Assembly (NCBI GenBank): GCA_022410635.1
Contig: JAJVDF010000257.1
Coordinates: 736,134 to 800,133, forward strand
From: Tretioscincus oriximinensis
Lineage: Eukaryota; Chordata; Lepidosauria; Squamata; Gymnophthalmidae
Reading direction: 5' to 3'
Length of the DNA stretch: 64,000 bases
Shown: positions 35,601-50,600 of the stretch, piece after piece
Layout of the letters: every line of letters begins with the position of its first letter
How positions within the stretch are numbered: the first letter of the stretch is position 1
Translations under genes and position numbers: made by a program
Notes under the pieces: model-generated
Told to the model about the DNA's origin: nothing
Database searches by the model: none
Seen by the model: only the letters and a program-made list of their open reading frames with translations

Positions 35601-38600
35601 GAGTAGGTTTTGGTGCCATTCAGCAATAATCCCAAGTGAAAAAGACTTCTATTTGTTCAGTCTAATTCTTCTGCCCATCAGGTGCATAGCATGGTGCCTT
35701 CAAGTTTAGAAGTACAAGTGGACAGTTTTATTGGTTCTCTCGCTGTATGCTGCCTGGATTCTTTGGGATATTATATACCACAAAGTACATTAATATAAAA
35801 AGCAGGCAACTTCAGCACAAAAGTGTTTTCCATTGGCTGACCCCAAAGGAAACAGAAGCAGGTGCCCCAGCAGAGAAGGAAAAAGGAAAATGAAACAGTA
35901 AAATCAAGATCATAATTGGGTAACAGAATGTGTCTGTCATTATGTAATGAATACATAATTGCACCTCAATTACGATTTATTTCTTTTTCTAGTTTTATTT
36001 GTATTTTGTAAATGAAATATTTAATAATGTAATACATTCTGGAATCAAAGGAAGCATGGGATATAAATAATGTTTTACCTTATGGAGATCCAAAAATGTA
36101 TATTGCTTTTGAATAACGTAGAATCAGTAAAGAGTTAATAACAAGACTAATATTGGCAAGGAAACCAAACACACTGTACAATTTTAAAAACGAAAGAAAA
36201 ACAACTCCCTAAGCATATCAAAAGGAAGCTGAAGAATTAGGTACAGGCTAGAACCCATGTCTTTCAGGTGTTTGATCTCATTTATAAAGCTTTGTAATCT
36301 AATAAAGTATTCTGGGCTTGAAAACTCTTGAAAAGTTTTATAATAGGTTTTTTTTTCTTAAGTAATGTGCTTTGTGCATTTAGGAAAAGTTGCTTTATAC
36401 GTTGACAGCAGGAAGAGGAGTACTGAAAGGCCATCAGTGGGAAAGGTTTATAAATGAAAAGATCTCAAACAGTACTGAGTAATCCTGGTGGATTTCAGCT
36501 TCAGTAGTTCCAGCGCTGAAAGTTGCTTTTGTACAGAAACGATGTAGGGAAAGCCGGAGGGGACAAATGTCAACAAGCCTTACCTACACCTGGGATTTTA
36601 ACCCCACCCACTTAAGTAAGATTCCCTCCCCTAAGTAAACATAGCACAGGATTTTGAGAACACCTTAATGTAGTTTACCATAATCACAAAACACATAACG
36701 CAAACAGTGAAAGGTACATTTTGCTTACACGGAAATGTGGATTCAATATATCTGTCAATGAGAAGTAATTTTTTTNAAAAAAAAAACCTGTTGAATACAG
36801 TTTGATTTTGAATATCTAGTTTCTTCTAACAGTACAATAATGTCCATTGGTGGGAATTACCAATGAGGGTATACCGTACAGAGCCTTTAACCCATTCAAT
36901 CAATACCTCCAATCATACAGAATGGTCAAACTGCCTTATCAAGTGACAGAGGAACACAGAAGGGAGAAAATGGCTAGGTGCCTTGTTTTTCAGTCAAGCT
37001 TTCTGTTGTAGTGATCGCATGATTATCAAAATCATAATTCAGTTCCTACTGAAAGACCCCACTTTTCCGCAATCCTATTACATAATTGTAGAATAATAGC
37101 ATGTCCTGTCCTGGCGCAAAAGGAGGCTTTCTCCGTGCATTGGATTTTGGCAAGCATGTTGTTACTGCAATGGAAAGNAAGATGGAACAGAAAATGTTTA
37201 GCACCCTCCTTTTCAGTCCTGGAAGGGTATGACAATGGAAAGATTTGGGCTGGAAGAAACCATCCACAGCTGGATAGGATTAGACAACAGGATATCCCAA
37301 CCTTCCTGACAATGCCCACAGGTAAGTCTAAAAAACCAGATTATCTTTCTTTATGACAGGATACTCCAAATGAGGAAATATAAGTCACTCCAATTTCTGC
37401 ATCGCCTGTACGCCCAGAAAATCTGGTTTGGAGACAAGGAAAAAAGCTAAGTTAGATCTGAATTCAATCTCCTTTTCTCCCAATGCAGCCAAATTGAAGT
37501 CCCAATTCTAATACCATTTGGTTCAGTGGGATTTAACTTTTGTATATATGGACAAATATAGAATTGCACTGTGAAGGCACTATTTCAAACCAAAGATTTT
37601 GCAGAATATGCCCCAACTGGACAGTGACCAATGAAAATGCTTCCAAGAAGTTTGCAATGGAACTTGATAAAGATAGCTTTAAAGGACAGGAGGTAAAAAA
37701 AATATTTTGAATGCAGAAATTAGACTACCATCTTAGTGTGGTACAAGTTTTGCTTTGAGAACTTCCTGATTTATCCTGAATTTTAAAAACTCAACTTCCT
37801 TTTGGGATGAGTGTCACTGTCCTGCTGTTTGTCATCTAGCCAAACAGATGCACAAACTTCTTGATCATGCCACTATTACTATATAAACTCTACTCAATAG
37901 AAATCTGTCCAATTTCTTGTTTTCCATTTTTGATAACTTGTTTTTTCCTGGTTTAGTCTAATTCTTCATGATTGAAGATGGATTAAAAATACACGTCCAA
38001 CTCCAACCAAGGATGAAAATTCCAATGGTAAAACCCAGTTCCTAGCGATTGCATAACCAAGTCCATATAGCTTTTTTTCGCCATACATAGTGAGATCAGA
38101 AAACACCTGTGGGTAGGCACTTCAGAAGTAACTCCCCTTTCACCTCATTCCTCCACACATTGGCATATCAATTTCAGCACCGATCAATAAAGCCACTCAA
38201 CCTCATGCACTGGAATGTTTTTGCTTCCAGTATGTCTTTGATGAGCCTGTTGTGCTACCAAAAAGAGAAACACAACCTGGGATAATAATTTGGGACACAG
38301 TCTTAGATACCATTTCTTTCTTCTTGAATTTTGGTTCCACAATCTAGCTTAATACGAATGGATCCCTTGTGCAATAGGCTATTTTATAGCCAGGGTGTTT
38401 TGTTGAATGCTTGATCTGAACAGTATTTAGCAGGAGGCCATGTCACCTCTTAAACTACTCCATGGACCTATAGCTTCCATGAAGGTGTTTGGTATTCATT
38501 TTACCATGTCTTTTTATTTTTAGCCTGTTTTATCTGCAAAACTATTTCAGTCATCCATATGAAAGACCCTGCTTTAAGCTTTTTATAAACAAGATCAGTA

Positions 38601-41600
38601 GTGGCCAGTTTTGTGAGGTATATGCAAAGTGAGATTTGCTGCATGGACTTCAAGAAAGTCCACCAAAACTGCATGTAAATCAAACTCTGCGTCAGTTCCA
38701 TCCATGGTAATCACCATTAGACCTCTGAATCCTACACCCCTTTCTTCTCCTAGCGGCTATGGTAATGAAAACATCATCTTCTATAAGACGACACCAGTCT
38801 GTGGAATGCACATGGATGTTTCATTGCCAGAATCCTAGCTTCATGGAAAGAAGAGGAACTGGGTTTTTACACACCTCTTTTCTCACCCGAAGGTACTCAA
38901 AAAGCAGCTCACAAGCTATTTTTTTTCACCCGAAGGCTTACATTTTGTCTTCACCAAGTTGTGGTGGTACTCATTTATCTAACTGCAAAGTGCCTTCAAA
39001 CAGCTGAGCTGGCAGAAGCTGAGACTGGTAGAGGGCACTCACCCCTCTCCATAGCCAATAAATGCTCTGCAAACTCTGCTCTCTGTTGAAAGACAGAAAG
39101 ATCAAAGCTTTTAGCCTTTGTACCACTGTGCCTCTAGAAAGATGACCTGAGGCCGGCATTACTTGACCTTCGTTGTCAATGGAATTACATTTTGGTTGAC
39201 ACCTAAACTGAAAGACAATTTAAGTCCGTAACTGCACCCCGCTTACTTAGTCTGCTATACTTGGATAATTTAGAATAAAACACCGTCTGGAATATCCATA
39301 CTTTATTCCAGAATATTCAAGTGTAAATGAATAAATAGGAAATACCTGGAGGCAGCTTCTGTGCCCTAAGAAAAGAACGAGTCTTCTATGGAAGCCTTTG
39401 AAGTAGCATACTCTAAAGTGCTGTCCCCATATGTTTGGGACTGTTGTCAGTGACGATGGGAATTATAACCCCCACATCATTCTCAGGCACTCAGATGTTT
39501 GGAAAGGCTGCCCTGTGAAATCTTATCAATATACAGAGGATGGTCTCTGAAGAGACTGCAAAGTGATGGGCAGAGGGAAATTCTTATACATCATACTTCC
39601 AGAACTTGGACTTAAAACTGGGTAAATACAATGTCCTGTTAGGTGAAGGAATTAGCTTGGTTCACCAGTGGTAGCCCACAGATCCACGATACCGAGTACT
39701 GTATACACTCGAGTATAAGTCTAGTTTTTCAGCACAATTTTAATGCTGAAAAAGCCCCCCCTCGACTTATACTCGGGTATACTGCGGGTGTTCTTCAATC
39801 TTTCCTGCTCTCCCGGAGCCACCTCAGCCTCTTCAGTGCCAGCATCCTCTATGTGTGCCAGATCATCCCAGGCTTAGGGGCCAAGAAGTGGATGCCAAGG
39901 GCCCCCCAGGAGCCTCCAGCACGTGGCCCTGAGGTCTGCATGGCACAAGGGAGGTGTTGGGTTCCTTTCCTTCCTTCGTCCCCTTCTACTGCATCTCCCA
40001 CCCTAGACTTATACTGGAGTCAATAAATTTTCCCAGTTTTAAGTGGTAAAATTAGGTGCCTTGGCTTATATTCAGGTCGACTTATACTCAACTATATAGG
40101 TACTTGTTTTGATCAAAATGTAGAGAAAGCAAAGCAAAGTTTTTAGCCAGAACCTCACTCCATTCCTTTGTCCTGTGNATTGTGATCTGTGGAGCACTTC
40201 TAACAAGCCAAATTCATAACCAAATTAAAAAGAAATTGTGAACTTAACTCTTTTCCCTCCCCACTTTAAAAAGGTTTTGGAGAGCAGTCACTGTAAAACG
40301 TGTCTTCCGTGTCAACAGTCATTCACTTGAGTACATACGCACCACCCAAGGTTTAGTTGAAAAAATAATGTCATTTTATGAATGGTATCAAGACATAATC
40401 TACCATTTCTGTCTTGCACTTGGCTAAACTTGCCTGAATTTCTATGACATGAAAGACTTGGGCCAAGGAAAGCACGCATATTGGAGTGTTTGTGTGTTTG
40501 TTAAATTTTCTATTAAACTCCTTTGCCAAAAAGAAAAAAAGACAAACTGCAGTCAAGGTGTGTGGAGGGAAAAAGCATATTGACTTTGACAAAGCAGAAA
40601 CAGATGTTTTAACTGCAGGCAAAATCTTATTTATGGCACTACATATCTGAGTCAAGGGGAAAATGTAAAAATGCTGATTAAAAATCTGCTTTGTGACACC
40701 TTGTATAACCCAGCCTCTGCCTGTGCCTTATGATCTGAACCAAGGCTAGTTACATATTTACAGAGAAAGACAGATACACTATATTGCCAAAAGTATTCTA
40801 CAGGCCTGTATTCAAATGTGTGGGTGGACGAGTGAATACTTTTGGCAATAAAGTGTTTATTATGCATGTTTATATTTTATGCACATTACACATATATAAA
40901 GCTGTTATATTTGGTTTGACTGTATGCTTTAATAAATATTCTACACTTTTTTTGAATAATAGGATAAATATCTACAAATCAACAAATGTTTAAATGGAGA
41001 AGACAGCACCTAAGATGAATGGTACCAAAACTTTTGTTTTGTTTTTCTACTTGCATGAGGACACTTGGCAAAGATAGAGAACCTTTTCCTAGATCCTTTG
41101 ATTACAGTGGTTCCCAGTTCTCTAGAAATATTTTTAAGAATCCATGGAAGATAAGGAACATACATCCCAGCCTCTCTGTGTGTGTGCATGGAAGAAACCG
41201 CTTAGAAATGAACTGACCTTGCAGGCAGAGGAGGGTCTGCCTTGCCAGCAACCAGCCATGAAGACCTGTGGTAAGCATATCTGTATCTCTTGTTGTCCAC
41301 TGGAACGATATCCATAAGTACAATAAATTTGGCTTCTGAATCCACGCCTGAAAAGGAGACTCTAATCGTTGGAAACATTCTTCTGAAACAGAAGAAGCAA
41401 GTGAGATGAGTACAGAAAGAGTCCAGAGAAAATTGTAGGATTGAAACTGATCCAAACCAGACATAATAGCCTGGACACCAGAGACACAGGGAAATTCCAA
41501 AGATGCCTGTATATCTTTGCAGATANCTAAAACAACCCCTTTCTTTCTACAATATACATTGATTGCAGCCATTCATTTTTATAGCATTTTCTANATATAT

Positions 41601-44600
41601 TTGAAAAATTGTTAAGCAATTGAATGACTGTCACATATACTCCTCCAGAAACCCATGGAGAAGCCATGTCCTTCTTCAGATCACAAGGTAAGCCTACTCA
41701 CATTGTCAGCTGTGACTGTGGACATACTATCTTGAATTAAAATACACCCAGGATAGGAGTGTTCGACTTATTAAACACAACACCCATCAAGTTCCATCTG
41801 ACATCTGTCAACAAGAGCAGTCAGGAAGAGTAGAAACTGATAACACGTTCATGTTTAGACATTTGTTCCACTGGATTACATTCTAAGGCTCTGGTCACAC
41901 ACATGCTTATAGACCATCTTCAACCCTGAAGGACTGGACTAAACCAGGAAAAAAAACTTTTCTGCTTTAGTCCAATTCTTCAGGACTGAATATGGTTTAA
42001 AATCATGTATGTGACCAAAGCCCAAGTATTTTGCAGAGTGAACCTAGAATAAAGGTATGTAACAGAAAAGACAGCTTTTTCCATCAGTATAAATTCCATN
42101 ACAAATTTCCAAATTGTCCTGATGATTTATTTATTTACATTTTTATACTGCCCTGAACCCGTAGGTCTCAGGGTGGTTAACAATAAAACCATAATTTTAA
42201 CACATTAAAAACAGCCTTTTCTAAAAATGGGGAGTCACAGTAGTTTTCTAGCCAAAGGCCAGAAATGTTCAATGCAACTCTACTTGAATACGCTAGAAAA
42301 AGATTGAGCCAAATGGGGCTTATTTTCAGATTCCAGGATTCCAGGTCAAAAATGAAATTCAAATACACCTTCAGTATTAGTTTTCATTACAAAGGAGCCA
42401 TGAAAAGCTAGAGTATTACCATTTCATTTTATTGATTCTCCCCCTCCAGAAAAAAACATTTACATCCTGAATCATTTATTGAATCTTATAAGGCCTAATG
42501 TATGCAAAATCCTAGAAACTTTCAAATCACCTCCTGATGCTCATGTGTGAAACTGCTCTCACAGATCAAATGCAAACAAGACCTTCCCTGTCCACTGACA
42601 CCCTTCAATATTTTCACACATTCTGCTCTATGGCGATAAGTATTACGGCAAGACATGGTGATGGGTTGCAAGACTAATAAGAATGTATCAGCCTTTCTTT
42701 AGGTTTGCAAAAAGCTTTTTAGTGCAGTTTGGTGTTTCAAATGAAGGCAAGAAAGGTACATCCCCCACTCCACCATTGTGGTTGCCCAGAGATAAATTAA
42801 CTCCCCTTAACAATGTACCTGTTATTTTCTTAAATACTTTTCTGTATTTCTAGTTCCATCTGCTTTTGCTAATCACGTTCCTTTTAGAAACTGTTGACAG
42901 TCGATTAACGGCAAATACAGATAGCCCCTGATTTTACAAGCTAACTCAGGCTGCATCTACAAATCACTTTTATTCCACTACCAAAGTGGAATATTCCACA
43001 ATATTCCACAATAAAGCATTGTGTAGACTGGTTTATTCCAGAATATAGTGGAATAAATAAGGGATGTGTGGATGCAGCCTCAGACTGTTTGTAATGTAGA
43101 TCAAGAGTTAATAAAAAATATTACCTTAAAAATATTACCTTGTGAAGGAGCAGAAGAACTGGTTTTTATGTCCCACTTTTCTCAACCTGAAGGGACTCAA
43201 AGCGGTTTATCTGTTTTCTGTTCTTCTCTTCACAACAGACACCCTATTAAGTAGGTGGGCTAAGAGAGTTTTGAAGGTCACCCAGCTGGCTTCTCAGAGG
43301 AGTGCAGAATCGAACCGGGAGACTTCCAGACCAGAGTATGACATTCTAACCACAAGACCAGCATGACCTCATCTACCTGGTTTACAGGTCTACCTATACA
43401 ACATTTTCCATCCTAATATGGACACAATTGATGGAAGGCCCTTCTGGTTCCTAGCTACCATCTTACCTTCCAGATTTGGTGATGATCATTTCTGTGCCCA
43501 GTTCATGGAATTTGTCCCAAAGTTCCTTAGTCTCCAGACTGCAAGAGATCTTGGCCATTTCTTCACTAGGGACGATGGGAGTTGTAGGAATAAGAGGCTC
43601 AGTGCACAGTGCGGAAGGACTAACATTGCTGCTGCTGTTGCTGCTGCTGCAATCCCCATGTGTATCCAAGCCAGGCAAATCACTTAATGGCTGAGTGCAG
43701 GAGGACTTCTCCACAAATTGCTCTGAAATATGAATGGAGAAGGAAAAAGCAAACACAATGCGGTGAAGAGTGTGATCTGAAGAGATTATCACGTCCTCAC
43801 ACCAGTGTAAACTCAGTAATCAGGTAATGCTCAAACACTGTGCTGAAGCCATGCACTTAGATAAACTGATAAAGGCAAAATCATTTATTGGAACACAGAT
43901 TATATATTTTTGAACATTGTTATGTCTTAATACTTGCACTAAAATATACAATGCTAGGTCAGAAAATTTTTGTTTATACGTTCTGCGTATCTAATTTTTA
44001 TAAAACAAACAGAATATGGATTTGACAATAAAGTCAGAGACCAGAAACAAAATTGGCAAGCATACCAATTTCCAGAAATAAGTATACATAAAATGGGCAC
44101 AGGGTTAAAATTGGTGAAATAAAGTTATTTAAACTGGGTTCTCCTTTAATTGAAATATTTGTCTTTTAGCAAAATAATTCTGAATTATGGGTTCAAACCC
44201 ACTGAATTTATTCTGGATTATGAACTCAAACCCACTGAACTTCAACAGGAAAATTTGCAGTGTTTTCCATTAACATAACAAAAATTCAAGACTAATCTGG
44301 GGACTTTCAATTGATAAATTAGAACAAATTATGTTCTGGTCATACATCATCTTCAGTACTAAAGAACCGAATTAAACAACTATTTTTCCTGGTTTAGTCC
44401 AGTTCTTCAGGACAGCACAATCAATTGTTATTTTACTAGGAACTAAAACTAATCAAAATAAAGTAAGATTTGTCCATGGGACCTCAAGCTGCCTACCTTT
44501 TTCAAATTAGTGTGTAATGTGGTCAAGATGAAATGCATCTTTCTTCATCTTTGCATCCAACTTTATTATAGTTTACATTCTGAATTAAAACTGAGAGGTT

Positions 44601-47600
44601 TCTCCAGTTTTAAACAACTACAATTTTGAGGATGGGGTAGAGAAGCACCTGGCTGTCCGTAATTCACAGAAGACACACCACACATAACCTTTCACTGTTT
44701 TATTCTTTTAAAAGCACTCAGACTTTAACTAATCAGCAGGTGACAATACCATTAAAAGAGCCACATTGTAACAGCTTGGTTTAGTCAAAGTGGACCACAG
44801 CAGACAATATCCTGGCTCAGGAAAATATACATATAGAGTTTTGTTTTTAGGAATGCAGAAATAATTCAGAGTCAATACACTGCTAACCACACTTTTGATG
44901 TATTTTAAAGTTTAGAAAATGAACCTCCAAAATACATTAGAGGTGGATTGGAGATGGGACAAGAATAGTCATATATACCTACCTCAAAGATACTTTTAAT
45001 CTGCTTTTTTATTGCATGTGAACTCAATGAGAGAGCTAACTGCATTCTCAGTGAAGTATAGTAGATAAACACAGTGTGGTTTTGGGGATGCCGAGTTTCA
45101 GATGAAACACTAAAAAAATACTTGTAGATGGAAAACTAGTGCACAAGGGATAATTTTGAACCAACTTCTAGTTTATCTGCATTATCTTGCCCTGTAAAGT
45201 TTTGGACTTTAATGGGTGCAGAAAAGAGAAATTTTCACCAGATGCAGTTAATATTGTCTGCATCATCTGGTAAAACAAAACAAAACTTTTACTCATCCAT
45301 TAAAACTGTAAATCTCCTGTTCCACAGGTAACTCAACTGCAGTCTGAAAGAAAATACAGATTCATTCTGTTACTGAAACCTCAAAATAGCACTTCTGAAG
45401 AAGGGCTAGCTCACAGATATTTCTCTCTGAATTAAGTGTTACTAAATTTTGTGGCACTAACTTTCATAAGAAAACGTTTGAGAATTCCTTGGACCAGAAA
45501 GCGAACAAGTCAGTCAATCTGAACAGAAGGACAAATGTTAAAGTTGAAAACACAATACTTTGGCTATGTAATGAAAAGACAAGAATCTCTGGGAAAGCCC
45601 CTGACGCAGAGGAAAGATTTAAGACAAACAGAAAAGGAGTGGCCATAGGCATGGAAACAACAAAGAGAACTCAAACATGAGATTGTGAAGAATCAGCAGG
45701 AATTGACTAAAACTTTCAAGAATACAATAAATAGGATGTAGTTAAAGGACAGTGAACGAAATTTAAGAGGTCCAACGAGCGACTGAAGAAGGGAGTCTAT
45801 GGATCTCTAAACAGGTATGGGCTTCAATAATTTCAGGAAATAATGGTATTTGGCTTTTAGCAATTTTATCTTTTTAAAATGGATATTATAGCCATATCCA
45901 AAAGCTTATATTTTAAGTAGCAGTGTGGAACATGGCATTGCAACTCAAAGACTGTAATAAATGCAAGGAAAGTCAGCCATAGAAGTTTCCATTCTTTCAT
46001 ATTTTGTACAGTTTCAGAAAATGTATTTATCAATTCAGACTGACAACTAGTCCAATGCACATTTATGGAGCAGCAGACATTAGTGAACTTAGCAGAACTT
46101 ACTTGTAAGTTAGCAAGATATCATAGACTCAGAATTTATTATCTAAAGATGTGATTGAAGGTGTGAGAGTGGATTAAAACTTCAATTTCCTACTAAGTGA
46201 AGAATATAAATGAATTTCAGTTATAATTAAAATGTATATAACAAGCTTAAGAGAGATCCAAGCTTAAAACCTTTGAAGCACTAAAATAATTTTGGCCTAC
46301 ACCTCACTACTGAGCCCAACCTGCCACACAAGGCTATTGAGACAATGAAATTTTAAATTAAAGTATTAGTTTTTTTCCAGCAGACCATAAATTCAGTTAA
46401 AACAGTTGCTCTCCTTCCAGGTTAAGGAGATACTTAATTTTTTCTTATCAAAATTCTATTTCTGGATTTCATGATTACCCTCTAGAGTGCTATTCCAACC
46501 CATACTTTTTAATCCATCTTCAGTCCTGAATAACTAAAGAAAGGAGAAAATGCTATTTCTTGTTTTGATCCAGTTCTTCAGGATCGAAGATTGTTTAAAA
46601 ATATGTGTCAGAACAGCACCTAGGATTACAAAAATATGTTTTTACTAAGTGGGTTCAATAAATATAGCAATTTTNCCATGTATTAAATCTTTCTTTCTAC
46701 ATTACACTATTATGATGCTCAGCTAAGTACCATTTGCCCTATTAAGTCCATAACTTAATATTTATAGGAATTGAGAATCGGACACAAAAGACCGCAATAT
46801 AAAATTCCAACTCTGTACATCTGAGGTGACTAGGGACTTTTATACAAAGTTTTATGAGACAGGAACCTTGGATGTCAAGACTATGGTGGGGTTATCATAT
46901 AAAATCTGGGACAGAAATTTGCCCCTTTATTGGGTGTGAAAAAAGATTTCCCCCTCCCCAAGTGCAGCAAGCCTTAGAAGCTGCACTCGGTGTAAAAGTC
47001 CACTCTTCTATAGCCATTAAAGATACAAATTTCTATCCCAGATTTTATCTACACTATGGCCTTTTGAGCTATGTTCCAGGAATTTAAAAGGGATTACTTC
47101 TGGACTGACCAGTCTAGGACTGTAGCCTAGAAATCTCACCAACTAGCATCCCACTGTGGAATTCTGACAGGGTTTTCAATAGGTCTGGTGCAGGAGAACC
47201 TCTTCTGCGAGTTTGGGATTCCAGCTGATAAGACCTCTCCACTACACAAGTCATCTTGAGAGAAGGCAGGCCCTGTGTCTAACTATCCTGAATATCACGC
47301 CCTTAAAAAAAGAAACCACTTGAGGGCCCAGCAATAGAGGAGAATTTATGCAGCTGGCCTTCTCTACAGCAAGGTTTTGGAAGGGGAATCCAAAAATAGA
47401 ATTTGCCCAAGGGAGGAGGAATTAACCAAGGGACATGGAGGCATATTTTCCAATCAGCTATCAGGCCTGACCGTAATTTGGGGTCAAGTCAGGGTCGGGT
47501 TCATTTGGCAAAATGGACCTAAAACATTTAACTCACCAAAGCCCAGAAAATAGCCATCAATAAATGCTTTTGCCATGTACTTGAAGCAGGCACGGATAGC

Positions 47601-50600
47601 TCAGTCGCTTANGAATTCGTCTCTTGCCTGGGAGATGGGGTTTCGAAGCCCTGTGTGGGANGTGGGGAGGGGTGAGCACCTTCCACTAGCCTGTAGCTCT
47701 AGCCAACCCAGCTATTCGAAAGCATGAATTGCAAGAAATTGCAACTGACTGCAAGTAGATACATGGGAACCACCATAGCCTGGTGGGGAAGATAGAATGT
47801 GAGCCTTTGGGCAAAAATATATCCTTGTAAGCCGCTTTGGGTCCCTTTGAAAGGTGAGAAAAGCAGGCTTTAAGAACCAAGTTCTTCTTCTTCTTCTTCT
47901 ACTTTTTCAAACGGACTAGGATCCGAACCACAACTCCCAACACTCCATTCCATTCCCAGTACTACAATCTAGTGGGTAATATAGACTCTGCTAAACCAAA
48001 TGGAATGTTGGGAGTTGTGGTTCAGGAACATCTAGAGTGACACCCATTGCATATCTCTGGACTAGGTCTATGTAAAAATGAACATTAGTACAACAGCTAT
48101 TATGACAATAAATGGTTTTCACACTGTATATATTAGCACTTGTTTCACCATCATGGTCTAACACAAAGCGATGGGCTGTCACAAGATTTCACTGCAGATT
48201 ACCCACCCAAGGGTTCTGTCTATTCCGAGTCTTATTCTGGGCTGTATCTCAGGACAGAGAATAGCCATCCAACCCCAAATGGGGCCTGCCATAGTCCACA
48301 CTAGCATATGAACAGCCATGCTCTATCTGAAAACATAGCCCAAAATAAGGCTGTGTTGATAGGGTCAATAAGATACCAGGTGTATTAAGTACTATAGACA
48401 ACCTACAAATGTCTGGAATACTATACACATCCCACAGATCTGCTCCATCTATACCTATTTTAATCTACCTTCAAACCACTTTCAAAATGCATCAAGAAAG
48501 TAGGTCATTTTCTTTTCTCATTATCTAATCCAAAAGAGGATCTTTGGAGTGAGATAACGGCAAAGGAACCAGCTCTCACTCTGAAAGTGGACTGAAACAA
48601 CGCTAAAACATAGGTGTAAAAAGGACAAGAAGAAAAGTTGGGTTTTACTCCACTTCTCCAGGTAAAGTCTTTTATCTTTAGTTAGAGCAAACAGGTTTTG
48701 TACAATCAATACAGATCTTCAAGCTTAATACTGTGCTCCTAAAGGAATCCTAGGAAAATCTGCAGCTGGATTTGGATGTCATTGTTGTTGCTTTCAGAGA
48801 TGTGTACATATTAAAACTGGCAAAAGATGTTGCTCATACAGGCCACACACATCAGTCAAGGCTCAGATCCACCAATACATGACTTTATTAACCACCCACA
48901 CCTACATTTACATTTCTATTGTTATTTCCAGCACTCTGTTTGCTCTATAAACCTGTCCTTAGGCAATTGTTCTCTAGCATCTAAAGTAGTAGAATTGTCT
49001 ACAAAAGCTCACACTGCCTATCTTTTCATGATCCCTATTTCTTTTCTTGTTAGTCTCCAAGGTACTACGAGATCCCTTTTGCTAGACAAATGAAAAAGAC
49101 CTAATATTTTTTCTGACATACTGCAGGTTTCATTGAATAATCCACCCACCCCATTACACCAATCCCATTAATTTAAAATGAGAATTATTTGATAGAAATC
49201 CACAGTGGGTTGCAATTACATAAGGAATAACATGTGTTTTTAAAGGGAGCAAAAGAACAGAATTCTTTGTCTTGCTTTTACACAATAATGAATCAATTCA
49301 GTGTTTGCAAAAATGCCTCTCCTTTTTTACCAGCATCTGAACTATTGCATCCACCTTCTAGGGAAAGAAAGTCATGTAAATTCAGGTTCTGTGCTACATT
49401 TGAAATGTTGTGCTGATCTCTATATTGGCGAGGGACAGAAAGTAAGTTCAGTGACTATCAACAGAATTAAACAGACTTTGGTTGTGCAAACTGTTCTAAA
49501 AGACTTTGTGCAAATATTTTCTAATTTCAAAAATAATAGCATTAACGGAACAACAACGTGCAAATGAAATCCCCTTTCAGTCAGATGATAGAATACTCCT
49601 TCCGAAACTTTCAAATATAGCTTAAGTGATTGGTAGATTTCAATATTCCTAAATACTTGTTAAATTTCTCTGTGACTTTTGTGCAATTGTATGCCCTATT
49701 CTATAGTTGCAACCAGATGTCAGCTATTTATTCTGCTATAGCTGGATGTTCTGGAATAAAGCAGACAAGAGGGTGCTTTATTCCAGAATATCCAGGTATT
49801 GTGGAATAAATAAGTGAAGTCTGGATGCAGTCGGAATTTTCTTTGCTTGTGGTTGCTCGTACCAGTGAAAGGACCGCAGGATTGCTTTATACAGCTAAAA
49901 CACTAATTGAGAACATCAGGAATCAACAGAATTGTAATATATTAAACACCCAGCTCCAGATTTAATGAAGCACCACCATGGGACCTATTAATTCATTCAT
50001 CTGAGAATCCAGATCGCAAATGTATACCTGTCTCAGCTTGGTTTAGCAAAGCCAATTCGAGTCAAATTTTGNAGAATTACTAAAGAATATCCGTTATGTG
50101 CTCCATTCTCAGTAGCATAATGTCTCTGCAAAAGTATCAGAAATGTGGTTCCACCAAAAACTGAAACCTAGATGAACTTATATGAGACCCTAGCAGANTT
50201 ATATCCCCCCCCCAAAACAAATGGGACAAGTGATTTGCAACTTTAAAAGAGGAATACCCGAGAAAAAAGTGGAAAAGAATGGTCACCAGGTGCAGCTTAT
50301 AATGCCTGCAGCATCTGGTGCAAAAACACTTTCCGATACCCATTGAAGTTGCAGAACTGTTGCCCCAATTTTCTGTGGTAGCCCTAGATCTTATAGATTT
50401 GAATCATTTTCCTGAAATTTTCTTCACAGGCAAAAATACCAAAAAGGAAATTGAAGTAAAAATGAATATATCATCTTTTCCCCTCTCCTTCAAGAACTGC
50501 CTGAGACCACTTTAGCAAGTTTTAAAAAACCTGTTTGAGTTCATTGCAACTTAAGATTGACAAGTTTTTTAAAAACTTATAAACAAAACCGAGAAGGGTA

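Larger units (their letters stand above)
35130..41217 (-). other. TBX20 intron 3
   Basis: This is a 6.1-kb intron. It holds a family B MITE at 35278, a partial family C at 37905, a SINE-1 at 38848, a degenerate family A at 39230, a DNA-transposon-like element at 39698 and a Tc1-like mini-element at 40776. The stretch 35420-37900 shows no clear repeat. Confidence 0.9.
41383..43466 (-). other. TBX20 intron 2
   Basis: This is a 2.1-kb intron. It contains a palindromic family C MITE at 41888, a LINE-type 3' tail at 42125, a family A MITE with target duplication at 42949 and a SINE-2 at 43142. The SINE-2 ends only about 95 bp from exon 2. Confidence 0.9.

Noticed and set aside
43486..43694. Other-frame open frames over exon 2 with Leu or Ala runs
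   Set aside because: They are shadows of the AGC/CAG-type Ser/Asn repeat codons of TBX20 exon 2.
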